A DNA stretch of 64,000 nucleotides, taken from Symsagittifera roscoffensis (lineage: Eukaryota > Xenacoelomorpha > Acoela > Convolutidae). The stretch spans positions 58,414,338 to 58,478,337 of the forward strand of contig NC_087064.1 of the NCBI RefSeq assembly GCF_963678635.1. The letters are read 5' to 3'. The notes under the pieces are model-generated. The model did no database searches. It was not told the DNA's origin and was given only the letters and a program-made list of their open reading frames with translations. Position numbers and translations under genes: made by a program. Below, one piece after another: positions 28,328 through 36,667 of the stretch (the first letter of the stretch is position 1; each line of letters begins with the position of its first letter).

Positions 28328-30225
28328 TAGCAAAGTACGATATTGATCCCGATGATTTCTATTTTGCGAGTACTCTAAATGCGGCGGCTATCGGGGCGTT
28401 GCCTGAAGAAGTAAATGGGAAAAACCGTCTCGATTCAGAAAAGAAGTTAAAGTCTAATCTATATCTATGTATCGGAGACGAGGCGCAACGGATATTCAAA
28501 GCACGGAAACCGACGGTTAACATCAAAACTGAACGGTACCCACGGGTTCTAGATGAGATGCAAAACGTGTTCCAACGAGAGAGGAATGTAACACATGAAC
28601 GTGGTCTTTTCTACGGAAGAAAACAGCGTGAGAACGAAACGTTTGAAAAGTTCCATGCGGAACTAAGCGACCTAGCAGGTAGATGTGATTTTGCAAATGC
28701 GGCCGAAAATGTTCGTGACATTTTCATTATGAATATGCGGGAGTCGGATTGCCAACGAGAATTATCACGATCAACAAAATTACCTGAAGAAGTCTACAGG
28801 ATCGCATTGTCATACGAACGCGGGGAGCGCGTATACAAATCATATACGGGAAGACCAGCTTCAACAGCTCCGGCTATTTCAATAAAACAAGAACCGGTGA
28901 GTAACATAAGGAGGGGACAAGGATTTTTTCGAAGTCGCGGACGTGGAGGATACACCCAAGGACCAAGTAGTAGTGGAGGAAGCGGAAATAATCGTAGGTG
29001 TTACAATTGCGACGCACCAAGTTTTACCCTGGATCATATTGCGAGCTGTCCTGCAAGAGGAGCAACATGTAACTCATGCCGAAAATTGGGTCACTTTGAA
29101 CGAACATGTCGAGGAGTTAGAAGAGGTACTAACCATTGGAGGGGACGAGGACGAGTCGGACTTGTTAGGGAGGAAAATGAGCATCACCAAAGTACACAAA
29201 ACGTAACTGACTTGAACGAAGATCCAGTGTCGTGGGTCAATCAGCAGGGGTGCGGGGAAAACGAATCCATGACGTCGGGATCGGACGATTACATGGTAAT
29301 GTCAATACACAGGAAGAGGAATGAATCCGAACTAAAGCTCCCTGGGGCCCGCGTGCAAGTTGAAGTAGCAGGGAAGAAAATGTGGTTGTGGATCGATAGT
29401 GGATCCCCAGTGACCATTTTTAGCATTAACGACCTAAAAGCAACGTTAGGTAAGGCGAATATTCAACTAAAACCTTCAAAAGACGAATTCCTGGATTATA
29501 ACAACAATCGAATAAACATACTGGGGAAGGTAACAGTGATGATGTCATTAAACGGCTGGGCAGCACCAGCACAAGTGTCGGTTATATCCGGGAATCATCA
29601 GTCCATCCTGGGGCGGGATCTTATGGGCACCCTGGGCCTCGAGTTAGTCCAACGGAAGAAAGTGATGGGAATCACAGGGGAAGGAATCAGCCAAGAGGAG
29701 GAGAAATATGACGAATTGCAAACATACTTCTGTAAGTTGTACCCAAATTTGTTTACTAGGGTAGGGCAAATCCGGAATGCAAAAGTAAGAGCCGAATTTT
29801 TTGACAATTTGAGGCCCATACAACAAAAAGGACGCAGGGTGCCGATTAGTCTACAAGATAAGGTGGATAAAAAAATTCATCGGCTAATAAATGAAGGGCA
29901 TATCGTAAAATTACAAGAATGCTCAGATAAGTATTTCGTCTCTCCCATCGTAATTACAGTAAAAAAAGATGGAAGTATAAAAATAGCACTGGAGTTAAGA
30001 GAGTTAAACAAGCAGGTACATAAAAATAGGTACCAAATGCCAAATATTGACGAATTAATAGACGGAGTAAGCCAGATTATTGCGGAGAAAAAAGCGGGGA
30101 ATGTATATTTTACAACGTTGGATTTCACATATGCGTACGGACAAGTCGCTTTAGAACAAAAAAACGAGCGAACAATGCAATTTCTCACTTGTTGGTGGGA
30201 AATCCACAGGAACTTATCGTTTTAA
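28324..30225 (+). CDS. LTR element: gag, protease and N-terminal reverse transcriptase
   Basis: This 633-codon ORF holds a gag capsid-like region (residues about 1-190), an RG-rich linker, two zinc knuckles (CYNC... near residue 226 and the canonical CNSCRKLGHFERTC near 249), an aspartic protease active site WIDSGSPVT near residue 355, and the start of reverse transcriptase with KDGSIKIALELRELNK and catalytic motif A LDFTYAYGQ near residue 600. Reading frame is lost near 30186, before the YVDD-type motif, by an apparent one-base insertion in tttctcac. The product would lack the rest of the palm and be inactive. Confidence 0.9.
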   Translation: MIAKYDIDPDDFYFASTLNAAAIGALPEEVNGKNRLDSEKKLKSNLYLCIGDEAQRIFKARKPTVNIKTERYPRVLDEMQNVFQRERNVTHERGLFYGRKQRENETFEKFHAELSDLAGRCDFANAAENVRDIFIMNMRESDCQRELSRSTKLPEEVYRIALSYERGERVYKSYTGRPASTAPAISIKQEPVSNIRRGQGFFRSRGRGGYTQGPSSSGGSGNNRRCYNCDAPSFTLDHIASCPARGATCNSCRKLGHFERTCRGVRRGTNHWRGRGRVGLVREENEHHQSTQNVTDLNEDPVSWVNQQGCGENESMTSGSDDYMVMSIHRKRNESELKLPGARVQVEVAGKKMWLWIDSGSPVTIFSINDLKATLGKANIQLKPSKDEFLDYNNNRINILGKVTVMMSLNGWAAPAQVSVISGNHQSILGRDLMGTLGLELVQRKKVMGITGEGISQEEEKYDELQTYFCKLYPNLFTRVGQIRNAKVRAEFFDNLRPIQQKGRRVPISLQDKVDKKIHRLINEGHIVKLQECSDKYFVSPIVITVKKDGSIKIALELRELNKQVHKNRYQMPNIDELIDGVSQIIAEKKAGNVYFTTLDFTYAYGQVALEQKNERTMQFLTCWWEIHRNLSF

Positions 30226-31171
30226 AAACGGATTTTACGGGTTGACGTCAATGCCGGCGGAATTCCAAAAAGTAATTGACAATTTGCTTAAAGAGTTCCC
30301 TCAAGCTAATGCGTTCATTGATGACATCTTAATTTCTTCGAAAGGAACTAAGATCGAACACATCGCGTTGGTCGAGAAGATATTGAAAAAGCTGGATATT
30401 TCTAATGTTGCTTTAAAGTTACAAAAATGCGAATTTGCGAAAACAGAGTGCGAATGGCTCGGATTTCGAATTGGGGAAAGTGGTATTACACCCTTAGTAA
30501 GAAAAACACAAGCAATTGAAGACCTGAAAACCCCTAAATTGCTAAAGCAGTTGAAATCACTGATGGGTTCACTACACAGTTTACACAAGTTTTTACCCAA
30601 ACTCGCAGAATTAAGTGCACCGCTAAGGCCATTACTAAGTCCAAACAACGATTTTGTTTGGACTAATGTTTGCGAAAATGCATTCCAACAGTTAAAATCG
30701 CTAGTGAAAAATATTGTCGAGTTACGACATTTCGACATTCACCGGGAGACTAGAATTATTTGTGACGCTAGTCACGATGGTTTGGGGGCCGTGTTAGAAC
30801 AGTATGGGGCATCAGGGTGGCATCCCATTTCGTTTGCATCGCGTTATCTTAACCCGGCTGAGAAAAAATACTCCACGAACAAATTAGAATTGCTTGCGGT
30901 AGTGTGGGCTACGGAACATTTTCGAAATTACATATATGGCCGTTATTTCACAGTTATTTCGGACCATAAGGCCCTGCTAACGTTATTAAATTCATCTCCG
31001 AAAGGAAATAAAACGTTTTTCAGCCGACTAACGCGTTGGTACGATCGGTTAGTGCCGTACGATTTTAAAGTTGAACACAGACAGGGGTCTAAAATGGGAA
31101 TGGCAGATTATTTGCCCGGTTTCCATCTGCAGCGGCACCCGAGACCAGTCGTTACGATGAAAGCTTTATAG
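30194..31171 (+). CDS. LTR element: C-terminal reverse transcriptase and RNase H, frame-shifted
   Basis: The frame is open from about 30194 without a normal start; the first ATG is at 30251. It holds NGFYGLTSMPAEF, the catalytic FIDDILIS (YVDD-type box), a thumb region and RNase H with CDASHDGLGAVL, KLELLAVVWA and SDHKALLTLL. It ends at TAG 31169 after a HRQGSKMGMADYL tether. It continues the ORF at 28324 across the break near 30186. Confidence 0.88.
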   Translation, partial: GGKSTGTYRFKNGFYGLTSMPAEFQKVIDNLLKEFPQANAFIDDILISSKGTKIEHIALVEKILKKLDISNVALKLQKCEFAKTECEWLGFRIGESGITPLVRKTQAIEDLKTPKLLKQLKSLMGSLHSLHKFLPKLAELSAPLRPLLSPNNDFVWTNVCENAFQQLKSLVKNIVELRHFDIHRETRIICDASHDGLGAVLEQYGASGWHPISFASRYLNPAEKKYSTNKLELLAVVWATEHFRNYIYGRYFTVISDHKALLTLLNSSPKGNKTFFSRLTRWYDRLVPYDFKVEHRQGSKMGMADYLPGFHLQRHPRPVVTMKAL

Positions 31172-31185
31172 TAGCGAAAATAAAA

Positions 31186-31455
31186 ATGATAAATGAAGCT
31201 CTAAATCCTAAGGCTCAAATGAAGCCTAGGGGTCAAAATGTGAAATATCTAAAGCCAATACCGGCGGTAGAGGGCGATCAGTCATGCCTTGACATAACGA
31301 CACTTGTAGCATCCAATGAGAATACAAGAACAATTGAATATGCAAATACTCACAGTGAGATTAAACGCTCACTAGAGGGCGTGTTTGCATGCAACCGACG
31401 GTTGACCAACCAGATTCAAGAGATTTGCATACCGGTGAAAATATGCAAATATTAA
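31186..31455 (+). CDS. LTR element: short ORF between RNase H and integrase
   Basis: An 89-codon ORF in the same frame as the integrase ORF, ended by TAA at 31453. No domain is recognised. It may be the N-terminal tether of integrase cut off by a nonsense change, or simply spacer. Confidence 0.4.
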   Translation: MINEALNPKAQMKPRGQNVKYLKPIPAVEGDQSCLDITTLVASNENTRTIEYANTHSEIKRSLEGVFACNRRLTNQIQEICIPVKICKY

Positions 31456-31512
31456 AGAAGAAAATTCAGACATCGTTCTCGCTACGCAATTTCAAGTCGC
31501 AAAATACAAGAT

Positions 31513-33654
31513 ATGAATAACATGAATAGTAAAAACTCAATAAATTCACCTGAAAAACACGATCAAATTACCTCTGCTATTGTAAAAGCATCAACAAATT
31601 CTGGAGACGTTAACCTTAACCTTGTACTTAATCGCTTAAATCAACCCCCCAGTCTCAGTTCTGTCAGTTCGGACTCGGATATTGAGTTAATACCGCCCGA
31701 AATTATCGATAAAAAACAAGCAAATTCGAAGAAATCCAACACTATCTCATTCCCTCATCAGTTCCCAGGGTTATCCTACCCATTAGTACAGAGCGATAAA
31801 TGGGTGTACTCCATAATACCGTCGGACAGTAAAGTTGTCAGAAAATTGGAACATCCGGAAATTTTGAGTCTAAAGTTAGTCGAGGCTAATCTGGAGAAGG
31901 ACCCCATCATGAAGACCATACGTGACGCGATCAGAGACAGAAACCCAAGAGCCCGAGAAATCATCACTAAACTAGGGCCATATTACGCCCAACACTATAA
32001 TGACTTCGCAGTACGGGACAACTGTTTGTGGATGGACGGCCGGTTGGCTATACCTAAGGACATGTCTTCAGCAGTCCTCAACCGCCTACACTTTCAGCAC
32101 CATGGTCGAGATAAGATGTTCGCGGCCGCAAAGGATATGTGGATCCCTTTGATGCACCGAAATATTGCCGCAACGGCAAAGTACTGCAAAAGCTGCGTAG
32201 AAGCAGGTAAAAATCTCAAACCAGATATCCCGAAACGTGATATTGGGGTAACTTATGTACCTAAAGAACCAAACGATTTGGTCCAATTAGATTTCTGGGG
32301 CCCAGTCAATTATGTAAGGGGTAGAAAGAAATATGTACTCGTAGCAGTAGATACTTTTTCGCACTGGCCGTCAGCATATATATGCTCAAGTAACAAATCT
32401 AAAAATGTCTTAAAGTTCCTAAGGAAGTACATAAATACTCATGGACACCCAAGGAAGTTGCATATGGATCAGGCAACGGGGTTTTTCTCGAATGACATTC
32501 AAAGTTTCTGTAACTATGAAGGCATTGAACTAATCAAATCTCCAGTTAAGGATCATCGCGCAACGGGAATGGTCGAAAGAACAATTGGGTCGATAAAAAA
32601 TTACGTGCTCACTTATCTCCAGGAAAATAAAAATTACAAATTTGGGGAAATGATATCTCGAGCGCTCAGCGCTTTACGCTTTGTGCCACATTCTAAGACT
32701 AAACTAACACCCTTTGAAGCATATCATGGAAGAGAAGCAAATACGGCGTTTCGAAATTTAACAAAAACACCATCATTGAAAAATCTAAATTGGAATAATG
32801 TTGTTAATCAGAAGCTATCTTGTTTAGACAAGGCAAGTAATCTCCCTGAGGTGGAGCTGACCCTGGATTGGGAAAAGAGAAGCGACCTAGTATACGCGCC
32901 TGAGCAACGAAAAACCCCAAGGATTTTGGATGATGATGAGATAACTGACAGGGATCCCAAGGCCACTGAGATGGCAGATAAAGTTTCAAAACAACCAGGA
33001 GGGCTAAAACGGCCCAAGGCTAGCTCAACAACAGTCTACCAGAAAACGGGGAAAACAGACCCCAAGGATCCAAGGAGGTATAAACGTTTACCATTGAAAA
33101 TCGATAAATTAACTGATCATACTGTGAAAAAGGAAAAAGGGGCGTTATTAAGACGAAGCGGTGTTTCTTTTAGAACAGCGGCTGAGGAAAGCCAAATCAA
33201 GGATTTGTACGAAGCGTGCACCCCGGGTCCCAGCAAGTACCGAAAAAACACCCCGGGTCCAAGTGAAATCGGAAAGAGCACCCCGGGTCCAAGTGAGCCC
33301 GCAATAAGCATCCCGGGTCCAAGTGTACCGACGAAATTCAAACGGAAAGCGGAAAAGGAAAAATTCGCAATGGGACAGGCGAAAAAGGCAGCAAAACCGA
33401 GGATTGTAGAATATAGCGAGGACGAGAGTGAGGAGAATGACATGAGCGATTGGACAGTCGAGGAGGACGAGGCGGAAAAACCTGCGGCGAGTAAGGACGT
33501 AATTGAACCGTCGGATACAGTGGTCACGCGAACGCCAAAGACCGTCGAAGGAAGTCGGAAGAAAAACGCAGAGGGGACAAGAAAATCAACGCGGCAGCGA
33601 CGTGGTGTTGATAAGATGGGGGGTGTCATGATCCATCGCATACAAAACAAGTAA
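31513..33654 (+). CDS. LTR element: integrase with disordered C-terminal extension
   Basis: A 713-codon intact ORF with its own ATG. It has an HHCC zinc-binding segment (HHGRDKMF ... YCKSC, near residues 200-235), then the DDE core: D in QLDFWGP, D in HMDQATGFFS and E in MVERTIGSIK. The C-terminal 250 residues are charged and disordered and contain four TPGPS/IPGPS repeats (33219-33325). Integrase is normally the end of a single pol frame, so a separately initiated integrase ORF is unusual. It is the best preserved gene of this copy. Confidence 0.92.
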   Translation: MNNMNSKNSINSPEKHDQITSAIVKASTNSGDVNLNLVLNRLNQPPSLSSVSSDSDIELIPPEIIDKKQANSKKSNTISFPHQFPGLSYPLVQSDKWVYSIIPSDSKVVRKLEHPEILSLKLVEANLEKDPIMKTIRDAIRDRNPRAREIITKLGPYYAQHYNDFAVRDNCLWMDGRLAIPKDMSSAVLNRLHFQHHGRDKMFAAAKDMWIPLMHRNIAATAKYCKSCVEAGKNLKPDIPKRDIGVTYVPKEPNDLVQLDFWGPVNYVRGRKKYVLVAVDTFSHWPSAYICSSNKSKNVLKFLRKYINTHGHPRKLHMDQATGFFSNDIQSFCNYEGIELIKSPVKDHRATGMVERTIGSIKNYVLTYLQENKNYKFGEMISRALSALRFVPHSKTKLTPFEAYHGREANTAFRNLTKTPSLKNLNWNNVVNQKLSCLDKASNLPEVELTLDWEKRSDLVYAPEQRKTPRILDDDEITDRDPKATEMADKVSKQPGGLKRPKASSTTVYQKTGKTDPKDPRRYKRLPLKIDKLTDHTVKKEKGALLRRSGVSFRTAAEESQIKDLYEACTPGPSKYRKNTPGPSEIGKSTPGPSEPAISIPGPSVPTKFKRKAEKEKFAMGQAKKAAKPRIVEYSEDESEENDMSDWTVEEDEAEKPAASKDVIEPSDTVVTRTPKTVEGSRKKNAEGTRKSTRQRRGVDKMGGVMIHRIQNK
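33219..33325 (+). repeat. Intragenic minisatellite in the integrase tail
   Basis: The phrase ccccgggtccaag or a one-base variant occurs four times (near 33222, 33251, 33281 and 33311), encoding T/I-P-G-P-S repeats. Confidence 0.85.
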
Positions 33655-33841
33655 CATAACGCAGATCGAAAAGAAAAAAACCTAAACGAGAGGTTTGGCA
33701 AGTTTGCCTGAAAACTCAAGTTAAACTGTTTGCCGAAAAACTCAAGTAAAACTGACAATGATCTGTAACATGAATTTGCAAGGATAACAATACAAGTTGA
33801 TAAATTTTATACAAGTTAAAATTTATTTGTGGTTGCCCGAA

Positions 33842-34050
33842 TGAGATAGGGACCAGTTTTAAGTTTATGTAAATGCCATCAATTGTTTTCTTTCTGTCTA
33901 GAGACCTGCTCCTTTGACCTTGTGATCTCTAACGTCTGTTCCGATCTGAAATAAAACAGTGCAGTAAGATTTCGATTTGATGCCTAACAGTTGAACTAAA
34001 AATACAACTTATTTACAATCTTTTGATATTCCAAACATTCGACTTTAACA
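33842..34050 (+). repeat. 3' LTR
   Basis: Same 209-bp sequence as 27991-28199 apart from C instead of T at 33911. The sequence before it (ggttgcccgaa) is not purine-rich, so the plus-strand primer is not obvious. Confidence 0.95.
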
Positions 34051-35644
34051 TACGGATCAAATTCATCTTCCGACACGTCCATAAAACTTAATTCGGCTTT
34101 TTGAAAAATTTGTTGGTATTCGACAAAATGTTGAGCTGGTTGAAAACCAGGAGGACCATTTTCTGATCAATATTTGACAATGCTTGGCGCAAAAACCTCG
34201 CTAGAAGCATCAAACTTTTTCCAGAACCCGCACATCCAGTAATGACTATATGAGCAGATTCCTTTTCGAAAGCATCCTGCTGATTTTTTGTGATGTACTT
34301 TAAATCCAGGATGTTGCTGAAACTTTGGTATTGTTTACCTTCGCAGATTGCAAGCCTTCTGTTTTCACAACATTAGAATAGGCTCGTCTTTCCTTGTTTC
34401 TACTTTCGATAGTTTTTTACTCGCTTTCAACCCTTTGTTTGTTTCAACTATATCACTCTTCAAGCCAATCGAGAAGCCGTCCAAAGTATCCCCGTTTGTT
34501 GCCCAGAGCATCCAAATGACCTGTTTCACCTTTTCAAAGTCTCCTATAAGGTCTTGCTCTGAAACGGAACCTTTTTTCTCTGTTACGTTTTATTGCCACC
34601 AATTTGCAATTTGCCCCAAAGCATCGGCGAGTATGAACTGAATGCCAGATTGCTGATCTTGTACAAAATTGCTGTTTTTGTGGTAGTTAGGAAAAGCCAC
34701 AAAGCGAAAACTTTGAAGGTTGTTGTTTTTGTTTGCGACCTTCTACACGACTCTGATTCCTATCAGCTTTCAATTCGGGTTTTTCTGCTGGAATAGACTC
34801 TATCCTTATTCCCTTGATTACTTGCGTTATTTTATCCATCTGTTTGGCTGTTTTTTACTTCAATTATAACAATTTAGTCTGGTCCAAGTACAGCGAAGTC
34901 GAGCTCGCCTTCCGCCTTTGTCAAAAGTTTTCCCATTTTTACAAGTTGAGCATTCTTTTCGGTTGTGATTGGAATCCCATAAACCATACTGATAATGAGT
35001 GCACTTCAAACTGTGAATCACGACAATATTTTGGACTTTTAACTTTTCAAGAGCCTGGTAAACTTTTACCTCTGCTTTGTAGTCTTCCTGTTTTTGTGTG
35101 TCGGAAACAGCTATCATTTTTTGCTTTCAGCGTCAGAATTGCGATGGATATCTATATATTCCTGATTAGCGGGACAAGCGGGAAATATTCGAGAAATTTC
35201 GTCAACTTGTGTGCAAAAGGTTTGAAACAGCTTTTTCCCCCGTTTAAAATAACTCTCTTTATTTGTCATTTTTTCATTCGTTTCGAGAGTTCCCCTAACT
35301 CTGAAGATTTTTAGTACAGAGGAAAGATATGTCCGCTCAATAAGGATATCTTCAATTATTGACTGAAATTTTATTTGCTCCGTTTCAATTCCGTTAGAAC
35401 CACTTGTTTTTCGATATCTGACTTGGTTTTCGCAAATACTGACTTTCCAAAAAGTGGACCATCCATGAAAACTTTGAAAAGGACTTTGAGCTTAATTTTT
35501 TGTGGACATTTACTCACCGTTTGTCCAATCTTATCGGGGTCGTTCTCGAAGTTGCGTTTGTCCACAAATGGTCCACAAATGGTCCACAAATGCGTGTTGT
35601 ACTACATTGAAACCACCTCTGACTGTATCACAAAATGAACTAAA

Positions 35645-36615
35645 AAGTTTTAAGGATTTCATTTTTGATGGAAAAAACAACGGAATAAAATTTTCAGGAC
35701 GTCTTGCGTATGCGAAAGCGAATAATTTTCCAAAATCAAACACATTTGATCCAAGCGCATAAAAGATCTTCCTTGGTTACTATGGTAAAAGTACAGCTTA
35801 TGTTGTTCAAAACTGACAGAACAGACGCATATACATAGTGAGTAATGTTATTTTGAAAAAAAAAAAAATTTGCTGCTTTACTGATGTAATGAAACAAAAA
35901 AAAACGAAACTTTCCATTTTCAATTACGCTCAAGGAATGAGGTGAGCGTACTTAGCGAGTCTACTTTACAGTCAGCGAAACCAGATGAATTTGAAAAATT
36001 TTACAGACAAATATTGAATCATCGAATAATGAAATCAGTAGTAGCATTGGTAAGGTACAAATAGAGAAAGCTAACGAAGGTTCAGGAAAACGTAAAATAA
36101 TTCGTAATTTTTAAACCAACAGTTGCCGTTCAGCACCTAGGCTTTTGAAAATTTCAGTGCCATAACGAAGCAAACAGAAATACCTTCACGAATTGCAGTT
36201 GCAGATTATTTTATAAAAATTCTTTATCTCACGTGGAAGCGTATGATTAGTGGTCTAAGTACCAAAACATCAAGCAGAACGGGCACACACACTACAATAC
36301 AACAAAATCTCAAGCGATCCGACAGGTCAAGAAATCAACTAGAACCCTACATCACATCCTTTATTCACAACAGTGAGCAAGTAACACTATTTTATAAAAC
36401 CCAATCGATTCAATAATGGATTGCCTTTCAATTGGTTAAAATAAAAAACCCGAAAACATGATTATCATACCAGGCAAATGGGATTAAAATGTGAAGTTTA
36501 TTAAAAGTGGTGGCATTGGAAAATACAAAACACGATGCAGCTAAAGGTTTTAAAGAAGTCGAAGGTGCCGTGTACTTCGAAACATATGCGCCCAGAAGTA
36601 AACCAGAAATTTTCC
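35645..36615 (+). mobile_element. Decayed Copia (Ty1-type) retrotransposon fragment
   Basis: Plus-strand reading near 35690-35850 gives FSGRLAYAKANNFPKS, then FDPSA, a stop, KIFLGYYGKSTAYVV and RRIYIVSNVIF. This is the conserved end of Copia integrase (FDP...GIFLGY...SRDVVF pattern). Near 36530-36605 a frame reads AKGFKEVEGAVYFETYAP, the start of Copia reverse transcriptase. Stops and frameshifts occur throughout and no LTRs were found. It lies directly upstream of the macrosatellite. Confidence 0.75.
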
Positions 36616-36667
36616 AGAAACTCTAATTTTAAGCATCTAAGGAAATTTTGAAGCTTAGGCAATTAGA

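Larger units (their letters stand above)
27991..34050 (+). mobile_element. Young Ty3-type (Metaviridae) LTR retrotransposon
   Basis: A 6.06-kb element with 209-bp LTRs at both ends, a TGG-starting primer binding site directly after the 5' LTR, and gag, protease, reverse transcriptase, RNase H and integrase in Ty3 order. The LTRs differ at one site (T at 28060, C at 33911). The flanks carry a probable 4-bp target duplication with one mismatch (tccg at 27987-27990, tacg at 34051-34054). Removing one copy puts the two halves of the interrupted helicase gene back in the same frame. The coding region has frame breaks near 28322 and 30186. No env-like gene was found in the 187 bp between integrase and the 3' LTR, and no clear polypurine tract precedes the 3' LTR. 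Confidence 0.93.
27081..35600 (-). pseudogene. NERD nuclease-SF1 helicase fusion gene, decayed and split by an LTR element
   Basis: Minus-strand coding pieces lie at 35600-34055 and 27990-27081. In order: an N-terminal part of unknown fold (35589-35120); a NERD-like nuclease segment with EAEV-type KAEVKVYQALEKL near 35070, then GELDFAVLGPD and VIIEVKNS near 34913-34850, giving the D...E-x-K core; a helicase part with ITKNQQDAF, Walker A TGCAGSGKS near 34240, Walker B VVVYVDDAHA near 27890, LTHNYRSSWN near 27725 and an arginine-finger-like NVISRARALCHLMVV near 27300. At least three in-frame stops (one directly after GELDFAVLGPD, one after ANWWQ near 34595, one near 34370) and several frameshifts break it. 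Related fusions in bacteria act in DNA transactions; any function here is unknown. Individual breaks could be assembly error, but their number favours a pseudogene. Confidence 0.75.

Noticed and set aside
33117-33758. Minus-strand 213-codon ORF
   Set aside because: It is antisense to the integrase tail; the plus-strand frame is much longer and has recognisable motifs.
27991-34050. Endogenous retrovirus with env
   Set aside because: Only 187 bp separate the integrase stop from the 3' LTR and no further ORF exists, so this is a retrotransposon without envelope gene.
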